A DNA stretch of 64,000 nucleotides from Panulirus ornatus (GCF_036320965.1 NC_092235.1:3594219-3658218), one strand, 5' to 3'. Positions 1-10,354 are shown, counted from the first letter of the stretch. Translations and numbers: made by a program. Notes: generated from the sequence alone by a model not told the origin.

Positions 1-327
1 TATTTGTTTCTTTTGTTGGATTTAACGGCGAGCGACCTATAGTTATGATCATTAGTCATGCAACCCAATTTGATTTTTGATTGTATAACGTCCCTACATA
101 ATAATTCTATTCATATCTGTAACTGCTATCTAGTCCTATAGGGGAATGGTGATAACATTAATAATAACAATACAAAAAAATTAAATGGATACTGGAAGAA
201 CAGTTTGTAAGTAGGTATTATGTTAACGTGGCAGCAAACACCACCCAGTCGGCACAACATCCACTAGTGCTTCTGCCAGGAGGGGTGCGAAACAATGGGA
301 CAGGTTAAAGAGTCCTTCACCATAGCA

Positions 328-329
<2 letters not shown>
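1..329. other. probable intron of the MRPL20 gene
   Basis: AT-rich sequence without a convincing ORF, lying directly upstream of the MRPL20 terminal exon. Its intronic nature is inferred only from that position. Confidence 0.3.

Positions 330-391
<62 letters not shown>
330..391. repeat. (TA)n microsatellite
   Basis: About 31 uninterrupted TA units end about 8 bases before the probable splice acceptor of the MRPL20 exon, where a polypyrimidine tract would normally sit. Confidence 0.95.
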
Positions 392-395
<4 letters not shown>

Positions 396-399
396 CCAG

Positions 400-609
400 G
401 AACTTGGCACCAGCTACACTGACATGAAGTCTGTTCTGAATGAGGCAGGTATTGCTCTTGACAGGAAAACCATGCAGAATATGGCCATATGGGAGCCTCG
501 CTCATTTAGAGCTCTAGCATTGCTGACTAAAGCCAAGCAAGCAGAAATGGGCCTGAATTCTCTTGATGGTCCCCCAGCAGCTGGTGTCATCACTCGTGGA
601 ATGCTTTAG
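400..609 (+). CDS. MRPL20: mitochondrial ribosomal protein L20 (bL20m), terminal exon
   Basis: This looks like the last coding exon of the nuclear gene for mitochondrial large-subunit ribosomal protein bL20m, which binds the large-subunit rRNA during assembly in the mitochondrial matrix. The frame reads through L-G-T-S-Y, A-G-I-A-L-D-R-K, M-A-I-W-E-P-R-S-F and A-L-A-L-L to a TAG at 607-609. The AGI-LDRK and E-P-(K/R)-(S/T)-F blocks are hallmarks of the L20 C-terminal half. About 65-70 codons are present, against roughly 150 for a whole animal protein, so upstream exons lie before the window. A CAG at 397-399 is the likely acceptor; the same nine-base word TGGCACCAG recurs at 405-413 as an alternative. 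No in-frame damage is seen. A processed pseudogene fragment is possible, but the intact frame up to a plausible acceptor favours a real exon. Confidence 0.8.
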   Translation, partial: ELGTSYTDMKSVLNEAGIALDRKTMQNMAIWEPRSFRALALLTKAKQAEMGLNSLDGPPAAGVITRGML

Positions 610-833
610 ACGGATACTGTAGAAGTGTCTTTTGACAGTTCTTATGGATGTTACTGTATAAAAAACTAGAGTGCTAATGATATTGAAATGATACTTGATT
701 GATGACTGATTAAATTTCAATTAATTAATTGATGACTGATTAAATTTCAATTAATATTTTTGAATTTTTTGAGTAAATTAAAAGTTTACAAATATGTATT
801 GTGAATTATTATGTGGAAAATATAAGTATTATT
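610..833 (+). other. MRPL20 3' UTR and flank with a 30-bp tandem duplication
   Basis: AT-rich sequence after the MRPL20 stop. A unit starting GATGACTGATTAAATTTCAA occurs at 701-730 and again at 731-755, a two-copy tandem duplication. No canonical AATAAA was found before the LINE insertion at 834. Bases 822-833 are the left target-site duplication of that LINE. Confidence 0.5.
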
Positions 834-3800
834 CGCTAGAGGGGACGGGAGCGGGGGGCCGGAAATCCTCCCCTCCTTGTATTAACTTTCTAAAATGGGA
901 AACAGAAGAAGGAGTCACGCGGGGAGTGATCATCCTCCTCGAAGGCTCAGAGTGGGGTGCCTAAATGTGTGTGGATGTAACCAAGATGTGAAAAAAGGAG
1001 AGATAGGTAGTATGTTTGAGGAAAGGAACCTGGATGTTTTGGCTCTGAGTGAAACGAAGCTCAAGGGTAAAGGGGAAGAGTGGTTTGGAAATGTCTGGGG
1101 AGTGAAGTCAGGGGTTAGTGAGAGGACAAGAGCAAGGGAAGGAGTAGCAATACTCCTGAAACAGGAGTTGTGGGAGTATGTGATAGAATGTAAGAAAGTA
1201 AATTCTCGATTAATATGGGTAAAATTGAAAGTTGATGGAGAGAGGTGGGTGATTATTGGTGCATATGCACCTGGGCATGAGAAGAAAGATCATGAGAGGC
1301 AAGTGTTTTGGGAGCAGCTAAATGAGTGTGTTAGCGGTTTTGATGCACGAGACCGGGTTATAGTGATGGGTGATTTGAATGCAAAGGTGAGTAATGTGGC
1401 AGTTGAGGGAATAATTGGTATGCATGGGGTGTTCAGTGTTGTAAATGGAAATGGTGAAGAGCTTGTAGATTTATGTGCTGAAAAAGGACTGATGATTGGG
1501 AATACCTGGTTTAAAAAGCGAGATATACATAAGTATACTTATGTAAGTAGGAGAGATGGCCAGAGAGCGTTATTGGATTACGTGTTAATTGACAGGCGTG
1601 CGAAAGAGAGACTTTTGGATGTTAATGTGCTGAGAGGTGCAACTGGAGGGATGTCTGATCATTATCTTGTGGAGGCTAAGGTGAAGATTAGTATGGGTTT
1701 TCAGAAAAGAGGAGTGAATGTTGGGGTGAAGAAGGTGGTGAGAGTAAGTGAGCTTGGGAAGGAGACCTGTGTGGGGAAGTACCAGGAGAGACTGTGTACA
1801 GAATGGAAAAAGGTGAGAACAATGGAAGTAAGGGGAGTGGGGGAGGAATGGGATGTATTTAGGGAATCAGTGATGGATTGCGCAAAAGATGCTTGTGGCA
1901 TGAGAAGAGTGGGAGGTGGGCTGTTTAGAAAGGGTAGTGAGTGGTGGGATGAAGAAGTAAGAGTATTAGTGAAAGAGAAGAGAGAGGCATTTGGACGATT
2001 TTTGCAGGGAAAAAATGCAATTGAGTGGGAGAAGTATAAAAGAAAGAGACAGGAGGTCAAGAGAAAGGTGCAAGAGGTGAAAAAAAAGGGCAAATGAGAG
2101 TTGGGGTGAGAGACTATCAGTAAATTTTAGGGAGAATAAAAAGATGTTCTGGAAGGAGGTAAATAGGGTGCGTAAGACAAGGGAGCAAATGGGAACTTCA
2201 GTGAAGGGCGTAAATGGGGAGGTGATAACAAGTAGCGGTGATGTGAGAAGGAGATGGAATGAGTATTTTGAAGGTTTGTTGAATGTGTCTGATGACAGAG
2301 TGGCAGATATAGGGTGTTTTGGTCGAGGTGGTGTGCAAAGTGAGAGGGTTGGGGAAAATGATTTGGTAAACAGAGAAGAGGTAGTGAAAGCTTTGCGGAA
2401 GATGAAAGCCGGCAAGGCAGCAGGTTTGGATGGTATTGCAGTGGAATTTATTAAGAAAGGGGGTGACTGTATTGTTGACTGGTTGGTAAGGTTATTTAAT
2501 GTATGTATGACTCATGGTGAGGTGCCTGAGGATTGGCGGAATGCGTGCATAGTGCCATTGTACAAAGGCAAAGGGGATAAGAGTGAGTGCTCAAATTACA
2601 GAGGTATAAGTTTGTTGAGTATTCCTGGTAAATTATATGGGAGGGTATTGATTGAGAGGGTGAAGGCATGTACAGAGCATCAGATTGGGGAAGAGCAGTG
2701 CGGTTTCAGAAGTGGTAGAGGATGTGTGGATCAGGTGTTTGCTTTGAAGAATGTATGTGAGAAATACTTAGAAAAGCAAATGGATTTGTATGTAGCATTT
2801 ATGGATCTGGAGAAGGCATATGATAGAGTTGATAGAGATGCTCTGTGGAAGGTATTAAGAATATATGGTGTGGGAGGCAAGTTGTTAGAAGCAGTGAAAA
2901 GTTTTTATCGAGGATGTAAGGCATGTGTACGTGTAGGAAGAGAGGAAAGTGATTGGTTCTCAGTGAATGTAGGTTTGCGGCAGGGGTGTGTGATGTCTCC
3001 ATGGTTGTTTAATTTGTTTATGGATGGGGTTGTAAGGGAGGTAAATGCAAGAGTCCTGGAAAGAGGGGCAAGTATGAAGTCTGTTGGGGATGAGAGAGCT
3101 TGGGAAGTGAGTCAGTTGTTGTTCGCTGATGATACAGCGCTGGTGGCTGATTCATGTGAGAAACTGCAGAAGCTGGTGACTGAGTTTGGTAAAGTGTGTG
3201 GAAGAAGAAAGTTGAGAGTAAATGTGAATAAGAGCAAGGTTATTAGGTACAGTAGGGGTGAGGGTCAAGTCAATTGGGAGGTGAGTTTGAATGGAGAAAA
3301 ACTGGAGGAAGTGAAGTGTTTTAGATATCTGGGAGTGGATCTGTCAGCGGATGGAACCATGGAAGCGGAAGTGGATCATAGGGTGGGGGAGGGGGCGAAA
3401 ATTTTGGGAGCCTTGAAAAATGTGTGGAAGTCGAGAACATTATCTCGGAAAGCAAAAATGGGTATGTTTGAGGGAATAGTGGTTCCAACAATGTTGTATG
3501 GTTGCGAGGCGTGGGCTATGGATAGAGATGTGCGCAGGAGGATGGATGTGCTGGAAATGAGATGTTTGAGGACAATGTGTGGTGTGAGGTGGTTTGATCG
3601 AGTAAGTAACGTAAGGGTAAGGGAGATGTGTGGAAATAAAAAGAGCGTGGTTGAGAGAGCAGAAGAGGGTGTTTTGAAATGGTTTGGGCACATGGAGAGA
3701 ATGAGTGAGGAGAGATTGACCAAGAGGATATATGTGTCGGAGGTGGAGGGAACGAGGAGAAGAGGGAGACCAAATTGGAGGTGGAAAGATGGAGTGAAAA

Positions 3801-4107
3801 AGATTTTGTGTGATCGGGGCCTGAACATGCAGGAGGGTGAAAGGAGGGCAAGAAATAGAGTGAATTGGAGTCATGTGGTATACAGGGGTTGACGTGCTGT
3901 CAGTGGATTGAAGCAAGGCATGTGAAGCGTCTGGGGTAAACCATGGAAAGCTGTGTAGGTATGTATATTTGCGTGTGTGGACGTGTGTATGTACATGTGT
4001 ATGGGGGGGGGGGGGGTTGGGCCATTTCTTTCGTCTGTTTCCTTGCGCTACCTCGCAAACGCGGGAGACAGCGACAAAGTATAAAAAAAAAAAAAAAAAA
4101 AAAAAAA
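834..4107 (+). mobile_element. RTE-type LINE copy 1, nearly full length, with target-site duplication
   Basis: A complete insertion. The 12-bp duplication ATAAGTATTATT occurs at 822-833 and again at 4108-4119, directly after a poly(A) tail. It contains a 5' UTR slightly shorter than that of the copy at 56738-60048 (it lacks the start TATCCCTGGGGATAGG), one long EN-RT reading frame (895-3892), and a 3' UTR of the short subtype with a G-run near 4003-4016. The 3' end carries the block CTACCTCGCAAACGCGG followed by GACAGCGACAAAGTAT and poly(A). This is the best guide to the element's structure in the window. Confidence 0.92.
895..3892 (+). pseudogene. RTE-type endonuclease/reverse transcriptase, one frameshift
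   Basis: The protein nicks target DNA and copies the LINE RNA at the nick. An N-terminal APE-type endonuclease (codons about 20-265) shows its catalytic signatures: A-L-S-E-T, Y-A-P-G, M-G-D-L-N-A-K, L-L-D-Y-V-L and S-D-H-Y. The reverse transcriptase follows with N-Y-R-G-I-S-L-L, motif A in F-M-D-L-E-K-A-Y-D, motif B in L-R-Q-G-C-V-M-S-P and motif C in L-F-A-D-D-T. The C-terminus holds the [10 protein letters not shown] block common in RTE proteins. The frame is broken once: an A-run near 2080-2087 has 8 A where the copy at 56738-60048 has 7, so the first frame stops at 2097 and the rest (2144-3892) is open in another frame. Without that base the frame would be about 998 codons. All key residues remain. 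Confidence 0.9.
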
Positions 4108-4119
4108 ATAAGTATTATT

Positions 4120-4382
4120 TTCATTAATTCCAATCAAAGGTTTTTGTTGCTGTTTTATTTTTTCTTTTGCGATTGCGATTCAGTTTTGTATGACTTTTTT
4201 ACCATTAGGTTTATCACTCCACTGTTGTAGTTACCTACAGAGCTGAAATAGTAACTAACGGATACTTCCAATTTTTAAGTACATTTCAAAAATAACAGAA
4301 TTAATTCTGATGTGTAAGGAGACTGCTTCTTCCATCCAAGAACTTTATATATTCCATTACCCATTGTCATAATTCTGCTCAT

Positions 4383-4385
<3 letters not shown>
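4120..4385. other. intergenic, no feature recognised
   Basis: AT-rich sequence after the right target-site duplication of LINE copy 1. I see no gene. Confidence 0.5.

Positions 4386-4467
<82 letters not shown>
4386..4467. repeat. (TA)n microsatellite
   Basis: Uninterrupted TA array of about 80 bp abutting the 5' end of a SINE. Confidence 0.95.
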
Positions 4468-4468
<1 letters not shown>

Positions 4469-4708
4469 TATCCCTGGGGATAGGGGATTAAGAATACTTC
4501 CCACGTATTCCCTGCGTGTCGTAGAAGGCGACTAAAAGGGGAGGGAGCGGGGGGCTGGAAATCCTCCCCTCTCGTTTTTTTTTTAATTTTCCAAAAGAAG
4601 GAACAGAGAGGGCCAGGTGAGGATATTCCGAAAAAGGCCCAGTCCTCTGTTCTTAACGCTACCTCGCTAATGCGGGAAATGGCGAATAGTTTGAAAAAAA
4701 AAAAAATA

Positions 4709-4711
<3 letters not shown>
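4468..4711 (+). mobile_element. SINE sharing both ends with the RTE LINE
   Basis: About 240 bp. The body starts TATCCCTGGGGATAGGGG, passes through CTTCCCACGTATTCCCTGCG and GGCGACTAAAAGGGG to the C-rich CTGGAAATCCTCCCCTC, then a T-run. The tail reads CTTAACGCTACCTCGCTAAT, GCGGGAAATGGCGAATAGT and poly(A). The head matches the LINE 5' UTR at 56738-60048 and the tail resembles the LINE 3' end. Compared with the copy at 10140-10355 it lacks the 5S-like head, so it is probably 5'-truncated. TA arrays flank it on both sides. Confidence 0.8.

Positions 4712-4789
<78 letters not shown>
4712..4789. repeat. (TA)n microsatellite
   Basis: TA array joining the SINE poly(A) tail directly to the truncated 5' end of LINE copy 2. 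Confidence 0.95.
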
Positions 4790-4792
<3 letters not shown>

Positions 4793-5764
4793 GGATGTAA
4801 GGCATGTGTACGTGTAGGAATAGAGGAAAGTGATTGGTTCTCAGTGAATGTAGGTTTGCGGCAGGGGTGTGTGATGTCTCCATGGTTGTTTAATTTGTTT
4901 ATGGATGGGGTTGTTAGGGAGGTGAATGCAAGAGTTTTGGAAAGAGGGGCAAGTATGAAGTCTGTTGGGGATGAGAGAGCTTGGGAAGTGAGTCAGTTGT
5001 TGTTCGCTGATGATACAGCGCTGGTGGCTGATTTATGTGAGAAACTGGTGGATGAGTTTGGTAAACTGTGTGAAAGAAGAAAGTTAAGAGTAAATGTGAA
5101 TAAGAGCAAGGTTATTAGGTACAGTATGGTTGACGGTCAAGTCAATTGGGAAGTAAGTTTGAATGGAGAAAAACTGGAGGAAGTAAAGTGTTTTAGATAT
5201 CTGGGAGTGGTTCTGGCAGCGGATGGAACCATGGAAGCGGAAGTGGATCATAGGGTGGGGGAGGGGGCGAAAATTCTGGGAGCCTTGAAGAATGTGTGGA
5301 AGTCGAGAACATTATCTCGGAAAGCAAAATTGGGTATGTTTGAAGGCATAGTGGTTCCAACAATGTTGTATGGTTGCGAGACGTGGGCTATGGATAGAGT
5401 TGTGCGCAGGAGGATGGATGTGCTGGAAATGAGATGTTTGAGGACAATGTGTGGCGTGAGGTGGTTTGATCGAGTAAGTAACGTAAGGGTAAGAGAGATT
5501 TGTGGAAATTAAAAGAGCGTGGTTGAGAGAGCAGAAGAGGGTGTTTTGAAATGGTTTGGGCACATGGAGAGAATGAGTGAGGAAAGATTGACCAAGAGGA
5601 TATATGTGTCGGAGGTGGAGGGAACGAGGAGAAGTGGGAGACCAAATTGGAGGTGGAAAGATGGAGTGAAAAAGATTTTGTGTGATCGGGGCCTGAACAT
5701 GCAGGAGGGTGAAAGGAGGGCAAGGAATAGAGTGAATTGGATCGATGTGGTATACCGGGGTTGA
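4790..5764 (+). pseudogene. RTE reverse transcriptase C-terminal fragment
   Basis: It keeps motif B (L-R-Q-G-C-V-M-S-P), motif C (F-A-D-D) and the C-terminal domain. Compared with LINE copy 1 it carries a 9-base in-frame deletion near 5045 and a nonsense change at 5510-5512, where an AAA lysine codon became TAA in the C-G-N-K-K-S region. The same frame reopens and runs to the normal end at 5764. Motif A and the endonuclease are missing, so it is inactive. Confidence 0.9.
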
Positions 5765-5952
5765 CGTGCTGTCAGTGGATTGAATCAGGGCAAGTGAATC
5801 GTCTGGGGTAAAGCATGGAAAGCTGTGTAGGTATGTATATTTGCGTGTGTGGACGTATGTATATACATGTGTATGGGGGTGGGTTGGGCCATTTCTTTCG
5901 TCTGTTTCCTTGCGCTACCTCGCAAATGCGGGAGACAGCGGAAAAAAAAAAG
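4790..5952 (+). mobile_element. RTE LINE copy 2, 5'-truncated
   Basis: It begins abruptly after a TA array at the RT codons R-G-C-K, upstream of motif B, and runs through the short-type 3' UTR to GACAGCGG and poly(A), followed by another TA array. Confidence 0.9.
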
Positions 5953-5978
5953 AATATATATATATATATATATATATA
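5953..5978. repeat. (TA)n microsatellite
   Basis: Short TA array at the 3' end of LINE copy 2. Confidence 0.9.
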
Positions 5979-6015
5979 CGAATAAAGTGCATATGAACGC
6001 GCACCTTCATAGAAC

Positions 6016-6111
6016 ATACAAACCTTCAACAGCCAGGATCGAACCCGGGACCCCTGTGCAAGAGGCAGGCATGCTGACCGCTAGGCTATGGGCCTGGCTA
6101 ATAGGAAACAA
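6016..6111 (-). mobile_element. tRNA-derived SINE head, inverted arm 1
   Basis: On the minus strand it contains an A-box-like TAGCCTAGCGGT and a perfect B box GGTTCGATCC, spaced as in a tRNA. The anticodon position reads GCA, as in tRNA-Cys. The 5' and 3' acceptor strands do not pair, so this is tRNA-derived rather than a working tRNA. It is mirrored at 6203-6296. Confidence 0.65.
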
Positions 6112-6202
6112 CTATTCGAATACTAAGTACTCGAATACCCTTCGTCTCACAATGGTGAGCAACGGGGTCTATACCGTCTATAATGTTACCCTAACAGTAG
6201 TT

Positions 6203-6296
6203 TCCTATTAGCCAGGCCCATAGCCTAGCGGTTAGCATGCCAGCCTCTTGCACAGGGGTCCCGGGTTCGATCCTGGCTGTTGGAGGTTTGTATGTT
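6203..6296 (+). mobile_element. tRNA-derived SINE head, inverted arm 2
   Basis: The same A-box and B-box tRNA-like unit as at 6016-6111, in the opposite orientation and about 90 bp away. A few substitutions separate the arms. It abuts the 3' end of LINE copy 3. Confidence 0.65.
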
Positions 6297-6311
6297 ATAG
6301 ATATATATATA

Positions 6312-6476
6312 TTTCTATTTTGCTTTGTCGCTGTCTCCCGCGTTAGCGAGGTAGCGCAAGGAAACAGACGAAAGAATGGCCCAACCCACCCACATACACA
6401 TGTATATACATACACATCCACACCCGCAAATATACATACCTATACATCTCAATGCACACATATATATACCCACACA

Positions 6477-6540
<64 letters not shown>

Positions 6541-8027
6541 CATGTACATAATTCATACTGTCTGCCTTTATTCATTCCCATTGCCACCCCGCCACACATG
6601 GAATAACAACCCCCTCCCCCTCATGTGTGCATGGTAGCGCTAGGAAAAGACAACAAAGGCCCCATTCGTTCACACTCAGTCTCTAGCTGTCATGTAATAA
6701 TGCACTGAAACCACAGCTCCCTTTCCACATCCAGGCCCCACAGAACTTTCCATGGTTTACCCCAGACGCTTCACATGCCCTGGTTCAATCCGTTGACAGC
6801 ACGTCGACCCCGGTATAACAACATCGTTTCAATTCACTCTACTCCTTGCACGCCTTTCACCCTCCTGCATGTTCAGGCCCCGATCACTCAAAATCTTTTT
6901 CACTCCATCTTTTTACCTCCAATTTGGTCTCCCACTTCTCCTCGTTCCCTCCACCTCTGACACATATATCCTCTTGGTCAATCTTTCCTCGCTCATTCTC
7001 TCCATGTGACCAAACCATTTTAAAACACCCTCTTCTGCTCTCTCAACCACACTCTTTTTATTACCACACATCTCTCTTACCATTACATTACTTACTCGAT
7101 CAAACCACCTAACACCACATACTGTCCTCAAACATCTCATTTCCAGCACATCCACCCTCCTCCGCACAACTCTATCCATAACCCACGCCTCGCAACCATA
7201 CAACACTGTTGGAACCACTATTCCTTCAAACATACCCATTTTTGCTTTCCGAGATAATGTTCTCGACTTCCACACATTCTTCAAGGCTCCCAGAAATTTC
7301 GCCCCCTACCCCACCCTATGATTCACTTCCGCTTCCATGGTTCCATCCGCTGCCAAATCCACTCCCAGATATCTAAAACACTTCACTTCTTCTAGTTCTC
7401 TCCATTCAAACTTACCTCCCAATTTACTTGACCCTCAACCCTACTGTACCTAATAACCTTACTCTTATTCACATTTACTCTCAACTTTCTTCTTTCACAC
7501 ACTTTACCAAACTCAGTTATCAGCTTTTGTAGTTTCTCAAATGAATCAGCCACCAGCGCTGTATCATCAGTGAACAACAAGTGACTCACTTCCCAAGCTC
7601 TCATCCCCAATAGACTGTATACTTGCCCCTCTTTCCAAAACTCTTGCATTCACCTACCTAACAACCCCATCCATAAACAAATTAAACAACCATGGAGACA
7701 TCACACACCCCTGCTGCAAACCTACATTCACTGAGAACCAATCACTTTACTCTCTTCCTACACGTACACATGCCTTACAGCTTCGATAAAAACTTTTCAC
7801 TGCTTCTAACAATTTGCCTCCCACACCATATATTCTTAATACCTTCCACAGAGCATCTCTATCAACTCGATCATATGCCTTCTCCAGATGCATAATTGAT
7901 ACATACAAATCCATTTGCTTTTCTAAGTATTTCTCACATACATTCTCCAAAGCAAACACCTGATCCACACATCCTCTGCCACTTCTGAAACCACACTGCT
8001 CTTCCCCAATCTCATGATCTGTACACA
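6312..8027 (-). mobile_element. RTE LINE copy 3, 5'-truncated, long 3' UTR subtype, decayed
   Basis: On the minus strand it carries RT codons from the region upstream of motif A to the C-terminus, with several frameshifts. A long 3' UTR (about 6312-6785) follows, including a stretch near 6555-6760 that the short-UTR copies lack. The open blocks are 7747-8020, 7392-7649 and 6913-7284. L-F-T-D-D replaces F-A-D-D at motif C (near 7570), a change in a catalytic-site neighbour. A TA array (6479-6538) has expanded inside the 3' UTR. It is more diverged than the other copies and therefore older. Confidence 0.85.
6479..6538. repeat. (TA)n microsatellite inside a LINE 3' UTR
   Basis: An uninterrupted TA array within the 3' UTR of LINE copy 3. 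The homologous copy at 50523-51176 has only short TG/TA-rich sequence at the same place. Confidence 0.9.
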
Positions 8028-8548
8028 CAACAAAAAAACTATCGCGCAGAGGGGGTTTGAAGACGTGTGTAATGATCACTGACCTACCTGTTGTACCATG
8101 CCGGTAGGGTTGGTATACGTGCCTGGAAGCCACAGGTTTCCAGAGTCCTATGCTAGACCCATGTAAGTTACGTGCCACAAGAGCGGCATTATATTATTAA
8201 CAATAAAATTACATCATACAAGGCAGTACGAACCCCTACTTTTGAATTGGTGTGTGTAATATATCTGTGAGACACACACAGCTATATGCGGCAACCCCCG
8301 CATGTGGTAGCTGCAGCATACCTCAATGTGATGCCAGGTAAACACAATAGCTTCATATTGTATAGGTGTAATTTGGGAAGAATATGTTTTACTATTGATA
8401 TTGTATTATTCTATAGCACATCTGGGTTCGTGGCAGTCCATAAAGGTTATCTTACACCGCCATTTCGTGTCCATGCAGGAAATGTAATGAGACATGCGAT
8501 ATATTTTTGAAACAATGAAACAGCGCGGGTATAGTTCACTGCGAGCCA
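8028..8548. other. intergenic, no feature recognised
   Basis: A unique-looking stretch between the 5' end of the decayed LINE and the Tc1 transposase remnant. It may include the left flank of the DNA transposon, but I could not match terminal inverted repeats by eye. Confidence 0.4.
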
Positions 8549-9175
8549 ATGTCGAAAGGTTGTTTTTGTGGTATATCTAATTTTACCATGGAGACCTCAC
8601 AAGCGACACGTGAAGCTATTCTACAGCTTCATAATGAGGGCTACAGCGACTCTGAAATTGGGAGACGTCTTGGTATTCACCGGTCAACCGTAGCACGATG
8701 GATTCACCGACAGGCAGAGTTGGGCAACACAGACAACAGGCATCGGCGTGGGCGCCCACGTTGCACAACCCCAGGTAATGATGTTGCATATATAGGTATA
8801 CTGGACCACTTGATGTTATGTAAACAACCACATCACATGTTATATTTGCAATATGTCATCCTTTCCCTAGGCCATAGCAGCTGTCATTGCTGCTGCCCCC
8901 TTCACGCCCGCTAGCAACATTCGGGATACTCTTGGTCTGCAGTGCACGCCTCAAACTGTCCGAAACAGACATCACTCTGAGGGGCTACGTGGTCGCATAC
9001 CAGCAACAAAACCTGTGTTAAGTGAGGCAAACATGGAGAGCAGGGTGGAGTATACGTTGGAGTATGCGGACAAGCCACATCAGTTTTGGGAGAACGTCAT
9101 CTTTTGTGATGAAAAAACCTTCTGCAGCGATGGTCCCCCTGCAAACAAACATGTTTGGCGGCATCCTAACACCAG
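8549..9175 (+). pseudogene. Tc1/mariner-type transposase remnant with an intron-like interruption
   Basis: Two blocks of a cut-and-paste transposase. The first (8549-8774; a second ATG at 8588 is an alternative start) has a paired-like helix-turn-helix with S-D-S-E-I-G-R-R-L-G-I-H and an AT-hook-like R-R-G-R-P-R. The second (8881-9175) has T-P-Q-T-V-R-N-R and K-P-V-L-S-E-A-N, then F-C-D-E-K-T-F with the first catalytic aspartate, as in Tc1 proteins. Between them lie 106 bases that start GTAATG and end ATAGCAG. Removing them restores the frame with a shared alanine codon, so this resembles a real GT-AG intron. After 9175 comes GTTAGC and a CA microsatellite. The remaining D and E catalytic residues are not recognisable. 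Confidence 0.7.
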
Positions 9176-9200
9176 GTTAGCTCTTTCTCTGTCTGTCTGT

Positions 9201-9202
<2 letters not shown>

Positions 9203-9236
<34 letters not shown>
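9203..9236. repeat. (CA)n microsatellite
   Basis: About 17 CA units within or just after the transposase remnant. Confidence 0.95.
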
Positions 9237-9242
<6 letters not shown>

Positions 9243-9536
9243 ATGCTATATAACATATTTTCCATTTTATAATGACAATTCATGGTGAGGCCAACATGAA
9301 CAACCGTTCCGGAAGTGCTTTGAAACCATGGTGCCACGGCCACCACAGTCGTTTGCTGCTTGAAACGTCCTGTTGTGCTGCAGTATTACATTTGAGTTAT
9401 GCACACTCATTATTTTTTAAGTGAATAACAGTGATCATGATCACTTTATACGGCATATGTAAATACTGTAGCAATAATCTCCATTTACGATATGATATCA
9501 TAATAAATAATTATTATATATTAAGTTAGTTAATAT

Positions 9537-9636
9537 NNNNNNNNNNNNNNNNNNNNNNNNNNNNNNNNNNNNNNNNNNNNNNNNNNNNNNNNNNNNNNNN
9601 NNNNNNNNNNNNNNNNNNNNNNNNNNNNNNNNNNNN
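9537..9636. other. assembly gap, 100 N
   Basis: Exactly 100 N, the usual placeholder for a gap of unknown size. Confidence 1.
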
Positions 9637-9649
9637 AGTTTACTAAAAG

Positions 9650-10130
9650 TAGTTCTTATCTTCACTACATAATCATTTTGAATAAACTTTACTCTTTAAT
9701 AACCCTTATGTCTACTAAATTCGTATCTTCACTACATTCGTATCTTCACTACAACCTATCTTGACAATATCCTTATCATCACTATACTCTTCTTCACTAC
9801 ACTCTCATCTTAACATCATACTTCTGTTTACCGAACTTAGTTCAAAGTCTGACTTGAACGTAGCTTTGGAAAGTTTGTGTTCCTCATTGTGTTGCCTCCT
9901 TAGTATCATTGTAAAGGCAATTGTCACCACTCCCTAACTAAACCCTCATCGTCACTACACTCTCATCATTATCATTACTTCTTGATGTTCAATACAAAAT
10001 TTTAACATATACATTTATCTTCACTACAGAATAATTTTCATTGCACCTTAATCTTCATTACTCCTTGTTTCAGCTACATCCGTATCTTCCAATCATTCTT
10101 ATATCTTATATTAGTTACATCTTTACAATA
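9650..10130. repeat. degenerate repeat of the CTTCACTACA motif
   Basis: The word CTTCACTACA or close variants recur irregularly, for example near 9660, 9726, 9745, 9793 and 10019. It is the reverse complement of the TGTAGTGAAG core of the 65-bp minisatellite at 23310-23770. I see no ORF. Confidence 0.45.
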
Positions 10131-10139
10131 TCTTTATAT

Positions 10140-10354
10140 CTTCTCTGTTCCGTCTTTTGAGAAATTGAAAATGAGAGTAAAGGATTTCCGGCCTTCTGCT
10201 CCTTCCCCTTTTAGTCGCCTTGTACGCCACGCAGGGAATACGTGGCAAGTATACTTTCTTCCCTATCCCCAGGGATAACAGCATCTGGTGTTCCCAGACG
10301 GTCACCCATCCAAGTACTAACCAGACCCAACGTTGCTTAACTTGACTGATCGAA

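Noticed and set aside
330..391. Ile-Tyr-rich peptide on the minus strand across the TA array
   Set aside because: A microsatellite artefact on the strand opposite the MRPL20 exon.
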